The notes: generated from the letters alone by a model not told the origin. A DNA stretch of 64,000 bases from Sorex araneus (GCF_027595985.1 NC_073303.1:373686386-373750385), one strand, 5' to 3'. Numbered from the stretch's first letter, positions 45,401-57,770 are shown. Numbers and translations are program-made.

Positions 45401-47326
45401 AAAAAATTCCAGGACATACATACCATGAAAAAATGGTTTTTAATTTTCTTTTCAAATATAATTTTAAAAATAATAAATTTTCAATAATTGCATCATTTAG
45501 TTAGTTGATGATAATACAATACAAACTTTTATAGAAAACTTGTGATTCAAATATGCTAATTGTTTATGTTTAAGAAATAAAACGTGTAGGGGAGACTGAA
45601 TCTGAAGGAATTTTTGATAATTGATGTGAAGAAATACATTTTCAGATTTCCATAAGTGCAGAAAATTACTCACACCTTTAGAGAAGAATGAAGAAATCAT
45701 TAACCAACAGGGCTCTTCTAAGAAAACTGAAGTTCTAGAACAAATTACATTGCAGAGACTATGGCAGAATGTTTTTACATTTTTGCCTACTTTCCCTTTC
45801 TTATACTAGTTTCACTAAAGTAAAATTATTTAAGGGAAAAAAGTCTCAAGTTAATATTTTTTCTCATAGATTTTACAAACTCTATTCACTGTGATGTAAA
45901 AATTTGTGGATGACAGAATTTCAGGTACTTAATGTTCCAACTAAAAGAGCATCTTAAAAATTACAACCTATAGCACATCAGTTATAAACATTAGAAAAGT
46001 TGCATGAAAAATGTTTTCCAAGATTTTCCTAATTATTTTTTGCTGCCACCTTCTATTTTGTGAGTGCCACAGACTTAAATTCTCATAGTGACATTGAACA
46101 ATATTTGGGGATGATGCTCTATCTACCTTCTCCTTCATAATTCAAATTAAAAAATATCAAATTTAAGTTCAGAAACATTAAAAATATTAATAAATCTTAT
46201 CTTGCCTTTGAATCATGATAGGTCCTTATTACATGTATCTAAACTTTAATGAATAAGCTACAATGTTGTGAAATGTGACGTATGCTTTCTAATCAAAAAT
46301 AGGTAATGTTCTCAAGCATAGTAGCTATAAATATTGTGTTTTATTAGTTTCTAAAGTATATGGAAGATTAGGTTGTTCTTGTCAGGGTGTAGTCCTTTGT
46401 TTTCAGACTTATGCATCAATGCATAAATGCAAATCTTTATAGAAAAATCGTGCTTCAAATGTGATAATTTTTTTTAAATTTTTTACTTTTATGAAGAGTG
46501 CTCCAGCCCTTATTAAGAGATAATAGAATATTTGCTATGATATTTCCATGATGTTCCTTGAAATCACAAAACCATAAACTGCATAAATATATACAGGGAA
46601 ACTAGTTCATGTCTTTAAACCTGAAAATTGTATAAATGTTGGAATGTAAAATATTGCCATTCCTCAGGATATTCATCAAATATCTTCTTTAATTACCTCC
46701 TATGAATAGTCAATATGTTCAAGGGTGGAATTATTTATTTAAACATGGACTTCATTGGAATGGCAATGGAATAGAGAAAACAAAATTTTTTATAAAGGGT
46801 TTAATATGTATCAAATACATGTCTACTACATTGATGTCTCACATATTCCTCATGGTAAACTTTACTGTATATATATTTGCTTTTTCTCAAATAATGAGAC
46901 CAACAGCTAGAGATTTTTAAATCACAACACTCCAATTCATCAAGCAAAGCAGGAATTAAAAATGCAGATGTCTCTGAAGCTCATGCTCTTTCTGTGATGC
47001 AATACTTCATAGGAAAAAGTGTTCTGACATCAGAAAAATATTTTGTTTTTATTTTATTTTATAAATATTTCATTCTCAAAAAATATATTTTAAGAATAGA
47101 TGGAATTCGCAAGCAAACACTTCCTCTTGTGCTTCTTAGTTTTAGTATAATGACCAAAGCCAGCAACTTTGATCACATTTCTAACAAAACATAATTGATT
47201 CTAACACATTTTATATGGAAATAAAGTTTATTGTAATAATGATTGGTCGATATTATTTTATTTGTTTCTCTTGTTTACTTTTGAGTTCTTCTAATATTTA
47301 CGAACAGGGTGAGAAGGAAAGTTGAA
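45401..47326. other. AT-rich, with one MIR-like relic
   Basis: About 46780-46990 has MIR-like wording on the minus strand (AGCAGGAATTAAAAATGCAG, GAAGCTCATGCTCTTTC). The rest is unassigned. Confidence 0.45.
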
Positions 47327-47600
47327 CTGTCAACTACTGTAGCACTGTAGCACTGTTGTCCCATTGTTCATCCATTTGCTGAGCAGGCACCAGTAACATC
47401 TCCATTGTGAGACTTGTTGTTACTGTTTTTGGCATGTTGAATATGCCATGAGGTGCTTGCCAGACTCTGCCATGCAGTGAGGGAGGGATACTCGCTGTAG
47501 CTTGCCGGGCTCTCCTAGAGGGACGGAAGAATCAAATGTGGGTTGGCCTCCTGCAAGGCAAATGCCCTTCCCACTCTACTACTGTTCCGCTGTCAACTAC
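47327..47600 (-). repeat. SINE-B, full length, 11-bp TSD
   Basis: CTGTCAACTAC occurs at 47327-47337 and 47590-47600. The tail reads as CAGTGCTACAGTGCTACAG on the element strand. The RTE module and both body repeats are present and the head is diverged (CAGTAGTAGAGTGGG). Confidence 0.94.
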
Positions 47601-50100
47601 ATATATACATATTCATAAAGTTTAGGCATAGGAAACAATGTGTTAACTGTGGTTGTCATCAACATATTAAAGCCATTAATACAGTACACTGAGATATATA
47701 CATACGTGTACCTTGCAAGTGCATTCAAGCTTTAGAGCTACCTGAAATTTGTTCAGCAAACTAGATTAAATGTCAATTTATACCAGTGTATCCAAATACT
47801 GTCATCATTATCACAACTTGAAAACTTCTTGTCATTATATTGTACTCATATCTATCCCCTCACAAATTAGTTTTTGTCAGTATTGCCTTTGGAGTGCAGA
47901 AATGAGCAAAGACAGGAAACACTGTAAGTGTGAATGATATTGTGATTATTCCTTTCACTCATTTTGACTTCCCTACTTGGGGTCAAAAATATGCAAATGC
48001 TCTTTTTTTAAGAGCTTTGGGCTATCATCACTAATCTTTGACCTACAACACTCACATAGTATAGTAAGTTTCATTTCTTGATTACAAACCAAAATATTCA
48101 CCCATTACACAAAAGTTTTAAAATTGAATATATTATTTTATTTTATTGTAAAGTACCACTTCTTTTCAAGTGGGTTGTGTGTTAGGTGCCATTGGAAAAC
48201 CCTTTGACTTTTAAGACCAAGGCCAAGAATTTAATTTGTCTAGATTCATTCATTCTCTACTATGAAGCATCTATTTCATTTGACTGAAATGTAGTTATTG
48301 AAATTAGTAAATTCAAATAGCACAGAAATGCATTTCCAGTCTTTTTTTTAATGCACTCATTTTATTTTGGCTTTGTTTTATTGGAATAGCATTCCCTTGT
48401 AACAAACATTGTTAAGGCTTTAGGTGTGCAGCATTGTAAATAAAAATATACCTACTCGTATCCATCAAAATGTTAATTTCCACTTTCTTATTTTTTCCAT
48501 GCTTAAAGTATTTTTTTTAAAAAGTAGGCACAAAGCAATTCCTTTTACCTCTATTTCTTTCTGAAAATAATGTTTTTGAGTGACGTAGCCTTTGCTCTCT
48601 TTTCTTTCCTTAAAATGCTCCGTGATGGATATTCATTGTTCTGATGTCTGTGGTCGTGGCTTCGTGGAAGCTTCATGCAGAGCATTTGGTCCTTCTCATT
48701 TTTCTGTCAGCACCGTTTTCACATTTTCCCATTTAAATGATGCATTTGAAATTATTGCACTTTTACACTGTTTTTAAAAATAATTGGAATGGTAGTGCGA
48801 ACATCTTTCCCCCATGAGATTTTCATCTTCAGACAAAAAACAAAAAAAACACATGCTGGACAGGATAATGTTCTGACTCCAGGGTTACAGACAGAGAAGG
48901 GGGGAAGGGCAGAGGGAGGAAAGGAGAGACAGAGGGGGGAGGGTTGAGGGAGATGGAAAGACTGCCAGTGGGAACTAGTGAATAGAGGAATGAAAAGGAC
49001 ACATAGACTATCAGTGTTCTTATTATGAGAACTATTTTGGTGTCTACAAAACGCATTCTATTTAAAGGGAACACAATAATTTATTTTGCATCATGTACTT
49101 TTACGCGAAGAAAATAAACTGTCCTTTAAGTCTATAAATCTGTGTATCCAAACTCAGGAATACGCTGAGTGCAAACATTTCTCTTATTACTTTTGAAACG
49201 ACAGAAATGAAAAGATAACTGACTCATTTTTCAAATAGCTGTTTTAAGTTGTTTTTCTTCCACTGAGACTTTCTATCTCTTTCAACATGAACTTGAAGTA
49301 ATATTAATATCTGAATAAGGAAAAGAAACCCAAGACATTGTGGTCAATAATAAAACCTAAATAAAGCCAGAAATCCATCATGAACAGTTTCAGATTTTGT
49401 GATATCTGAAATTCTGTTAACAAAAATTAATACAACATATGGAGATTAAAATTAGATACAAAATAAATGTCCAAATATAGAATGAAAGAAAATAAAATGT
49501 GTTTAAGAGGAGAAATGTTACAACATGGAATTCTGAAAAAAGTTTTATAATATTTCTCTAAAACAGTTTTTAATCTTTATGGCATATTCTGTGATTAGCA
49601 ATTCTTATAAACCATTTTAAAAGCACAATTTCCATAAGGAAAAAAGAAAGCAATCCAGTATTTTTAGCATGCAGAATTATGTTATCATTAGGTAAAAATT
49701 TAAAAAATGTAAATGTCAAATCTAAAAGCATTTAATGTGTGCAGGAATATTAAACATTTGTTTTTACAGAATGATGCTTTTAATAAACTCGATTTTGCGT
49801 AGTTTCAAGAGTGACACAATCACGTGGTGCATTTCATAGTCAAAGATGCTGCATTACTATATTTATTCCTGACATGAAGTAGCTAATTATTTTCACCAGG
49901 TGTCCAAAAATCCCAAATATTAAATATTCTGCTGAGAAATTTACATGCTGGTTGAATATAATAATTTTGCACAGTATAGCTACTGACTCTTATATACCAA
50001 GTATTTCTTTTGTCTCAACTACACATATGTATTTTAAAGTACATCATGTTAATCTCTGCAAGATGACAAAATGATGCTTGCTACTCTATGTTCATATGTT
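47601..50100. other. AT-rich, nothing recognised; purine run
   Basis: A G/A-rich run lies at about 48893-48960. No repeat family or gene recognised. Confidence 0.55.
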
Positions 50101-50309
50101 TTCGAGCGGGCACCAGCAACGTCTCTCATTGAGAGGCTTATTGTTACTGTTTTTGGCATATCCAATACACACGGGTAGCTTGCCAGACTTTGCCGCGTGG
50201 CTCGATACTCTTGGTAGCTTGCCGGGCTCTCTGAGAGGGGTTGAGGAATCGAACTTGGGTCAGCCTCGTGAAAGGAGAAAGCCCAACCGCTGTGCTATCG
50301 CTCCAGCCA
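50101..50309 (-). repeat. SINE-B missing its 3' tail
   Basis: The head (TGGCTGGAGCGATAGCACAG) and body are intact, but the element stops inside the RTE module at CTCGAAAACA, losing the terminal 30-40 bases including the CAGTGA repeat. TGTTCAT lies on each side (about 50088 and 50310) as a possible short TSD. Confidence 0.88.
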
Positions 50310-50997
50310 GTGTTCATGATTACTGAATAGATATAAATATATGACTGAATATTTCTAAAGCATCCAATTACACTAAAACAAAATAAAGTCACTATTTTTA
50401 TAAAAACAGTTTCAGGCAAGTATATCTGCTTGCTATCACTAGAATCTCTAAGTCATAGTTAAAAAATGCAAGGAAATATTGACAGCTCCTGAGTGGAATG
50501 ACCAATTGTTACTTGCAAATACATGCTTGTCCAACTGGAAAAAAATTAAAGGAATGAATTAAATATTTTATTTAGAAATAATTTTAGAGTTCACTAAAAT
50601 TACAGATTCATAAATGCATGAAAAAGTAATTAGCAGTTCAGTAGGCCAAAAAGAAGCTTATATCAGAAAAGCAAATAAATATAAAAACACCTTCTACTAT
50701 TCAGAGTCAAAACTCATTTAGTAAATCTGGAAATTAGTTTTTTAAGTTTTTAAAATGTTAACGATGAATAGTAGCAAGCATTAATAAAAATCCTACATAG
50801 AACATAGTTATCTATGCAAAATTACAGTCCTAGGATATTGAGAGTAATAGTTTCTGAAAAAAATAATTTTCCTTAGTATTTACTAATATATATTGTGTCA
50901 AGCATTCATCTTTCACTTAACAGAAAATTTAGTAGTCTTAATTTTAACTGGGTTTCCTATAGGAGCTATTGTTTATGTTAATAAAAAAGTAACTGTA
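50310..50997. other. AT-rich, nothing recognised
   Basis: No assignable feature. Confidence 0.6.
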
Positions 50998-51185
50998 GGG
51001 ACTTGTGAGGGAGTACAATGGGTAAAACGGTTGTCTTGGATGTGGCTGACTTGAATTTAATCCCTGGCACCTATGGTGGTTCTCTGAGACCTGCAAAGAC
51101 TGATTCCCGAGCACGGAGCCAAGAGAAAACCTTTGGGGGAGGGGAGGGTGCATGGCAGGAATAGCCCCCAAACGAAATGAAATAA
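50998..51185 (+). repeat. Old tRNA-type SINE (SINE-A-like)
   Basis: AGGGACTTGTGAGGGAGTAC, AATGGGTAAAACGGTTGTC, TGACTTGAATTTAATCCCTG (B box region), GGCACCTATGGTGGTTCTC and a terminal AAACGAAATGAAATAAACG. Diverged. Confidence 0.65.
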
Positions 51186-51308
51186 ACGAGCCCGAATAAA
51201 AACAAAAATAAAATGTATGTGGTGATGCTTTGCTGAATCCTCAGAACTACAAACATTTGAATCCACTTTATTTTGAGGAATGAAGGTCGCTGGAAATGGT
51301 AAAATAAA

Positions 51309-51382
51309 GTAATAATAAGTGATATTAAGTGTAATATTAAGTGTGATATTAAGTGATATTAAGTGTAATAATAAGTGTAAGT
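51309..51382. repeat. Short tandem repeat (AAGTGATATT / AAGTGTAATATT)
   Basis: Seven or so copies of a 10-12 bp unit varying between AAGTGATATT, AAGTGTAATATT and AAGTGTAATAAT. Confidence 0.9.
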
Positions 51383-51640
51383 ATACCTATTAAAATGGTG
51401 AAGGGCTTACAATTCTATTCAGAGCATGAAATTATAAGGGTTGCTTTATTTTCCTCAGTGAGGTAGAAATCAAGCTTACCTGCTGATGGTGCTAAAGAAA
51501 AAGATGGAATTTCAGCAATTTGAGAGGAAATGAGAATATTTAAAATTAATCATCTGGAAGAGAGGAAAAGGATGAGGCCAGTAATATATATTGCTTCCCC
51601 TAGACAATATGAAGGGCCTTTATAAACCCATGTAGTTTTA

Positions 51641-51648
51641 TGTGTGTT

Positions 51649-51687
<39 letters not shown>
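51641..51687. repeat. (TG)n microsatellite
   Basis: TG run with two early interruptions (TTTG, TATG). Confidence 0.97.
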
Positions 51688-51689
<2 letters not shown>

Positions 51690-52539
51690 GCCGTCTCCTA
51701 GCCAGACTCCAATACATGGGTGCAGGTTTAAAGTGAGAATTTCAAGCTGATACATGTTGAAGGAAATGCAAGTTTTTATGAGTGACCATGAAGGGAAATA
51801 TCCATAACACTTGCTTTCAGAACGGAAGCTTCTTAAATGAGAGTAGAGGGGTAAGCAACAGCAACTGCAACTGTGAACATGTTAAAGGATAAAAAAGATT
51901 CAGGTGCAGTAAAGGAGTCAAGGGTTGTTGGCATCAGTGTAAAAGTTGGAAACAAAGTGTTTGTGCAAGAACTAAGATTCTCTCGGTCCAGTGGGTCATC
52001 AACTCCAAACCCCACTGGAGTAGGCAGGAAGTAGCTGAAGTATGAGACGCACTCTAATTCCTTTTACAAACCTGAATCTTTCTCCTGGACCAATATCCTA
52101 TCTAGCAATGATCCTTCAGAGTATCCTAATGGAGACAAGAGAACTGGCTCCAACTGTTGGAACATGACTTCGGGTTTCACACATGGCAATACACGGTAGC
52201 TCAAGCACTGACTTATATGCCCAAGCCCGCTTTCCAATAAATCTTTCTGAAGTAGTTACTGATGGCAAGTCAACTCCTGTTTCATCTCCCTTCCCTCCAT
52301 TCCTCCCTTCTCTCCCTTTCCTTCATGCCTCCCTTCCCTCCCTTCCTCACCCCTTTCTTTCTAGCTTCTCTCCTCTCTCAGCTTCTCTCTCCCCTCCTGC
52401 TCCCCATTTCTCCTTTCCTCTCCCCATCCCTCCTTTCCCTTCCTCTCATCTCCTCTGCTGTTTCAGTACCCTCTCATCCAGGGATCAGCCCCACCAAATC
52501 AGCTCCACCAACCCTTGGCTGGCCCAAGCGTCAAGTCTT
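51688..52539. other. Unassigned; C/T-rich segment
   Basis: About 52274-52460 is a degenerate CCTTCC/CTCTCC polypyrimidine stretch that generates overlapping Pro/Ser/Leu-rich frames with no coding value. Confidence 0.55.
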
Positions 52540-53620
52540 GACTTATTCCACCTTATTTTAAGTTCCATGCTGTATAGATGAAGGGTAGAACAGTGATCAA
52601 TCTTGCTTAGTCATGAGACAACCAACCAACTCACCAATACAATGACCAATCAGACCTTTTCTGTAATACAGTCAGATTCCATGACGGTAGAGGTAACCCC
52701 AACCTCATGCCTGCCTGGATGATACCTCAGGTTCCCTGTGTGGGCAGCTAAGAGCCTGCAGACTCCAAGGCAGGTGGAGCAAGGATCTGTGAACAACCAA
52801 TGAGAGCATCAAGGGCGTTTAGGGGCCCCGTGAAAGGTTTCCAGGAGGAGGGGAGCGCTAGATGCTTGCAACAAAAGTTGGTCAGAGGGAGATAGATAGG
52901 AATAGCAGGACTTCTGGTAACTCAAATGAAAATGGTAAAACAACGTTTGAACCATCTCCTTGGTGGGGGAAGCTGCACTATTGTAGAGGAGGAATGAACA
53001 GGAATAGCAGAAGTTTTAGCTATTCGTTTTGATAACGTCTGGTTGAGTCTTGCAGATTGTGCGCCACAGTAGGCTGGCATACTTGTTCCCGCTGACAGTG
53101 CCCCTGCTGGTGATAATGTGCACTGCAGCTGCCTTTCTCCCCACAGATAGCGGTTCATTCAATCATTCATCAGAAATGGATTGAAATATCAGGAGGCGAT
53201 CTAGGTAGCTAAGTGCTATCTAAGGTATTGAAACTTCTGTTGCAAATATTTCAAGACACAAGGCACAAACAAAACTGCAGTGTATTGGGCTGCCTTGGAA
53301 TAAGACTTGGAGAGTCTTCCCAAGACTGCATTACCTCTGTTGTGGTCTGCTGTTTATTGCTAAGACTGCTGGAGTTATCACGGCCCCAAACTACTCAAGA
53401 ACCTGAAAACCTCTGGAGGACTTTTGATAAACCATCTGGAACTACCCTAGCCTTACTGTTGTATGGATGCATACACTGGATGGGGTGGCTCAGCCACGAA
53501 TGCAGAAAGAAAAGAAATTGTTGCAATAGACAACAGTCCCCAATGGGATGTCTGAGCAGTTCTTATTAGCCTCTTCAATCATTTCTTACGTACCCGAAAT
53601 AATAAACTTGTTTAAAAATC
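52540..53620 (+). pseudogene. Possible retrocopy of unknown origin
   Basis: A moderate-GC block ending CGAAATAATAAACTTGTTTA (AATAAA at about 53601) and then AAAAATCAAAAAAC reads like an mRNA 3' end. A 118-codon plus frame (53213-53569) and a 78-codon minus frame (52922-53158) lie inside. I recognise no domain in either. No TSD was found. An LTR is an alternative explanation for the AATAAA. Confidence 0.25.
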
Positions 53621-54322
53621 AAAAAACAATGCCAAAGTTATAGTCAATACATTTTATCTTCGCTATATACTTTTGCAACGACTCTCTTTAGAGATTTACT
53701 GATGAATATTGCATTTTTAATATCTACTTTTTGAGTTTATTCTGTCTAGAGACAGAGTAATGTAATTAAGTTCCTTGCTTTGTGCCTTGAAAAAAATTCA
53801 ATTATCTGGCTTTTGAAGAGAAGAGGATTCTTTCTCTTTATATGCATAATGGCAAAGATTGAATCAAGCAATAGTAATAGCTAAATGCAACTGAATTATT
53901 AAGAGCTGTTTCTTTTAACTTTTCAGTGATTCAAGCACTACTTACCTTCACTGTTGTGTAGTTGCTTGGCTTTTGGGGACATTAGAATTTACCACTCATC
54001 ATCATAGGATGCATTTACATACTTGAAATGCTAATTTTTAATGTTATGTTGTTAATCAAGGATTAAGTCACTTTGCAGCCAAACCAATTTAATCATTTAA
54101 AAACACAGAACTATCTATAACATAGAGAATAAGCCATGTAACAATTTATTTTGACTGCCATGGTTACTATTTATCAAGTCTAAGTCACACTTGTGTTCAA
54201 TTTGGAACATCTTCTGTAGAAATAGTTATCTTAATTTTTCATGGCATCCTGGTATAATGGGCAAAACTTTCATGTGCACTAAAAATCTGCCTAATTGCCT
54301 TGTGCTCTGAGTAGTCAATTTT
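53621..54322. other. AT-rich, nothing recognised
   Basis: No assignable feature. Confidence 0.6.
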
Positions 54323-54598
54323 CCAGGAGCCAGAATCAATGTCACTGTCACTGTCATCATGTTGCTCATTGATTTGCTTGAGTGGGCACTAGTAACATCT
54401 CCATTGTGAGACTTGTTACTGTTTTGGGCATATCGAATACGCCATGGGTAGCTTGCCAGGTACTGCCGTGGGGGCAAGACACTCTCGGTAGCTTGCCAGG
54501 CTCTCAGAGAGGGGTGGAGGAATCGAACCCAGGTTTGGCCACATGCAAGGCAAACACCCTACCAGCTGTGCTATTGCTCCAGCCCCAGGAGCCTGAAT
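54323..54598 (-). repeat. SINE-B, full length, 14-bp TSD
   Basis: CCAGGAGCC(A)GAAT at 54323-54336 and CCAGGAGCCTGAAT at 54585-54598 (one mismatch). Complete minus-strand element, GGCTGGAGCAATAGCACAGC to GACAGTGACAGTGACAT. Confidence 0.95.
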
Positions 54599-54645
54599 AG
54601 AAATGTTACTGTAGAAAACATCTCCAACTTGTAGCATAAAGATAC

Positions 54646-55324
54646 TAAAGTGATCACTTGTATCACTTGTCTTCCCATTGGTCTTCAATTTGCTCAAGCG
54701 GGTGCCAGTAGCATCTCCATTAAGATCTCCATTAACGTCACCAAGTAACACTATTCGGGTATCCCAAAGAGGCATTGAAAGAGCTATGCTAGTAGTATCA
54801 TGTCTCGCTCAATTGAGAGAAGGAATCCGAAGTTCTGACCTCCGTCAACAGTCAAGTATCAGGAACACTGTCTCATTTGTCAAAACATCAAAAATCAGAT
54901 GATCTGGGGCCGGAGCGATAGCACAGCTGGTAGGGCGTTTGCCTTGCATGCGGCCGACCTGGGTTTGATCCCCGGCATCCCATATGGTCTCCCCAGCACC
55001 GCCAGGAGTAGTTCCTGAGTGCATGAGCCAGGAGTAACCCCTGTACACCGCCAGGTGTGAGCCAAAAAGCTAAAAAAAAAAATAAAAATCAGATGGTCTG
55101 GACTTGTAATGCGATTCAAAGACGACCGCTGGACTAGAGCTGCTGCTGACTAGATTCCACAGGACGTCAAAAGACGGTGTGGCTGCCCACCTATGAGATG
55201 GTCAGACTTCTTCGTCAAAACCCTGAATGAACAGTTTGAGGCTCTTCCTGTTCCTGGAGCTAGCAGATATCATTGGGCTACACTAGCAGGAGACAGGGAC
55301 AAATGGAGACGTTATTAAAGTGAT
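54646..55324 (+). mobile_element. RTE-like LINE insertion with twin-priming inversion and TSD
   Basis: TAAAGTGAT at 54646-54654 and 55316-55324 brackets the insertion. From 54655 to about 54722 the LINE 3' end lies in antisense (GTATCACTTG, GCTCAAGCGGGTGCCAGTA, ATCTCCATT). From about 54752 the upstream coding part runs in sense: RVSQRGIERAML, LAQLREGIRSSDLRQ, then after the SINE-A, RWSGLVMRFKDDRWTRAA, IPQDVKRR, MRWSDFFVKTLNEQ and YHWATLAGDRDKWRRY. These are RTE reverse-transcriptase C-terminal motifs. One in-frame TAG occurs before IPQDV. The sense part stops exactly where the inverted part begins, as expected when two primings meet. The catalytic core is absent. Confidence 0.9.
54890..55100 (-). 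repeat. SINE-A nested in the RTE LINE, 17-bp TSD
   Basis: AAAAATCAGATG(A/G)TCTG at 54890-54906 and 55084-55100. Between them on the plus strand: GGGCCGGAGCGATAGCACAG, a B box around GGGTTTGATCCCC, CATCCCATATGG, CAGGAGTAACCCC and an A-rich tail, so the element itself is transcribed in the plus direction. It interrupts the LINE frame between KIR and RWSG. Well preserved, so among the younger insertions. The strand field reflects the tabulated interval; the element reads plus. Confidence 0.9.
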
Positions 55325-55401
55325 GCTATGGCAATAACGTTTGATGCTTTAAATGAAGAAACGTTTAAAGGAAGAAATGGAAGACCAGACATTGTCTACA
55401 G

Positions 55402-56226
55402 CTAAAAAATATATTTTTTAAAAAAATACTTTATTTAAACACCTTGGTTTATAAAGTTCATAATACAGTCGTTATGGACTTCCATTTGTTCCAGCACCAA
55501 TCCCACTACTAGAATGACCTTTCCTCCACCAGTGTCCCCATTTCCCAACCACTGCCCCTGCCCCCTTCGCAAACATGCTAGAACCTATTTTATATTTCTT
55601 CTTACAACTAAACGACTAAAGGAATTATTGAATATACTCCAGTAAAAGATAATTCGTGAAAATTGTTATGTCTCATCACAGGATTGCTAAGTTTCGTAGT
55701 AAGCAATCTGTTGCCAGTTCAACCTTCTGTGTTATTGTTATTCTTTGTTGCAATTAGCTGATTTCTATGCCTCTAACAAAATTTGAGGTGGAAACTGGAG
55801 GTGTTGCATGACCATGCCGTCTGGAAAGTCCAGAATCTGTACAACTGGGACAATGAGTCAACAGGGCAGTGGCTCTAGGAGGTGGGTGTGGCTGTGGGAA
55901 CTTCTGGAAGTAGAGGGGGAGGAGGGAAGGCTAGTTCCCTCCACTCTGAGAAGGCACCAGAGTTCTCAGTCTGAGCACTGGGGTACCTGGAGTTTTCACG
56001 GTTTCACATCTCTGCAGAGGTTATTAGTAAAGCAGTGGAGTTGGGCCGTTGGCATGGTTGCAGCAGTTGGGTGTGGGTGCGACTGTCAATGATGTCCAGG
56101 GCATGGACTTAGCCCCTCCTCCAGAGGGTACACCAGAGTTTTCAGCCAGGATACTGGTATAGCCATGCATTACAGCTGCGTGGCTTGAATCTCTTCAGGG
56201 ATTTGTTTGTAAATCTGAAGAGCAAG
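55402..56226 (-). mobile_element. Possible L1-tailed element with 5' tandem (monomer-like) repeat
   Basis: The left end has TTTATTTAAAC with AATAAA complement, then CTTTCCTCCACCAGTGTCCC, like other L1 3' ends. From about 55870 a GC-richer region holds an imperfect duplication with period about 175-190 bp: CACCAGAGTTCTCAG at 55958 and CACCAGAGTTTTCAG at 56130; GTGGGTGTGGCTGTGGG at 55882 and GTGGGTGCGACTGTC at 56073. Imperfect flanks (AGACATTGTCTACAGC, AGACATTACAGC) may be a decayed TSD. Repeated units at the 5' side resemble L1 promoter monomers, but this is a guess. Confidence 0.45.
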
Positions 56227-56407
56227 ACATTACAGCAGCTGAGGCTCATTTTTTAAATTGATTTTAAATATTCAGAATCTTGTAGTTTCTTTTCTGCTTG
56301 AGCTAATTCCCTGGAGAAGAAAAATATGACAAATTATAGGTCTAAGCTATTCTAAATATAAAGAACTAATTTTTACTGTGAAGAATGCAGTTTTTCTTTT
56401 AAAAGTA

Positions 56408-56585
56408 AAGGGGCCAGAGAGATAGTACAGTGGGTAGAGTTCTTGCCTTTCACGTGTCTGACCTGGGTTTGATCCAAGCACCTCATAAAATCTCTTGAAC
56501 TTTGTCAATTGTTATCTCTGGGCACAAGTCAGGAGTAAGGCCTGAGTATTGCTGGTTGTGGCCCCATAAAACAAAACAAAAAGAA
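56408..56585 (+). repeat. SINE-A, old
   Basis: GGGGCCAGAGAGATAGTACA, TGACCTGGGTTTGATCCAAG (B box), CAGGAGTAAGGCCTGAG, and a CCCCATAAAACAAAACAAAA tail. Confidence 0.85.
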
Positions 56586-57375
56586 TAAATTTAACAAATA
56601 GATAACTATGCAATGAAATGTTTTTCTAATGTACATGTTTGAATATTGAAAGAATGAAAATGTAAAATAATTTGCAATTCATTGGCAAAATTTGCAATTT
56701 CCCTAAGAATTGTTTTATCTTTCTGAACTTGGTTGACATAAGAGCACCAAAGTCTTTAATTACTTCTTCATATTATTTGAATTTTGCTTCTCAAATTTCT
56801 TAATTCTTCCTTAAAGATATAATAATACTAAAATATAAATATATACAACTTATTATATATTTAGTAGCCAGGTTAAAATTTCATAAGCAAAATAAATAAA
56901 ACAAGTGAAATAATTTTTTCAGGTATAATAATTAGAATGTTGTCCTACTCAATGAATAATGTACAGATAATGGCATATTTCTACTACCCATTTGTTGCTC
57001 TAATTGTTATACATTTATGGAATGCTGCCCTGGGTGATTTTAATAGCAGTTGTTAACCAATTGTCATTTATCAGCATCCTTATTACAGTTCAAAATGGAA
57101 TTGTAATTGAAATACTTGAACAAGTTAAAATTGACAATAAACTCACAGTCCGATAGGATTTGCTTAATTAACTTGATGTAATAAAATTTTAATCATTGTC
57201 AAGCATTTATAGGATGTACTGTACAAAAGTTTTTAATTTTATAATTAAAGGGAATACATTCATATAAAAATTAAACATAGCATTATTTCTAAAATAAAAG
57301 TGGTAATAATCCTTTTTTCCTGACATCTTTTGGTTTTCTTCATTTTTTTTTTCTTCTGAACATGTGATTTTGTTC
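56586..57375. other. AT-rich, nothing recognised
   Basis: No assignable feature. Confidence 0.6.
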
Positions 57376-57523
57376 ATTTTGTTTTGGGGGTCACACCCTG
57401 TGGTGCTCAGAGGCCATTACTGGGTCTGTGTTCAGGGGATCAAATGTGATACCAGAGACTTGAAGCAGTCTGCACCTGTATGAGAAGCAGGTACCTTACT
57501 TCCTGCATTGTCCCTCTGCCCTA
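57376..57523 (-). repeat. SINE-A, old
   Basis: TTTTGGGGGTCACACCCTGT, GGTGCTCAGAGGCCATTACT and GCACCTGTATGAGAAGCAGG correspond to the reversed tail, body and head. Head poorly preserved. Confidence 0.7.
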
Positions 57524-57619
57524 AGGGATGGGTAACTTCCCCCTTTGCTTGTGATGTAGGATTAACTCCAAAGGTCTTATCTTCTCATCACAATGTCTGA
57601 ATATTTATGCTAATATACA

Positions 57620-57770
57620 AATGACTGGATCTAAATGTCAAGTGTATGACCTTTGTTTTAACATATGCCATGCCACACTCACATTTCTTAATTTCTCTGA
57701 GTTTTAATGTCCTTATCTATAAATTAGCTAGATTTATTTGGTGGCTCTATGAATTACATGACAAGAACAT
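57620..57770 (+). repeat. MIR SINE relic (ancient)
   Basis: GTATGACCTTTG, then TTCTTAATTTCTCTGAGTTT and AATGTCCTTATCTATAAA follow the MIR consensus order (TGTGACCTTGGG ... CTTAACCTCTCTGAGC ... TCCTCATCTGTAAA). Confidence 0.7.

Noticed and set aside
52183-52581. 132-codon Pro/Ser-rich frame
   Set aside because: Degenerate polypyrimidine tract open in more than one frame.
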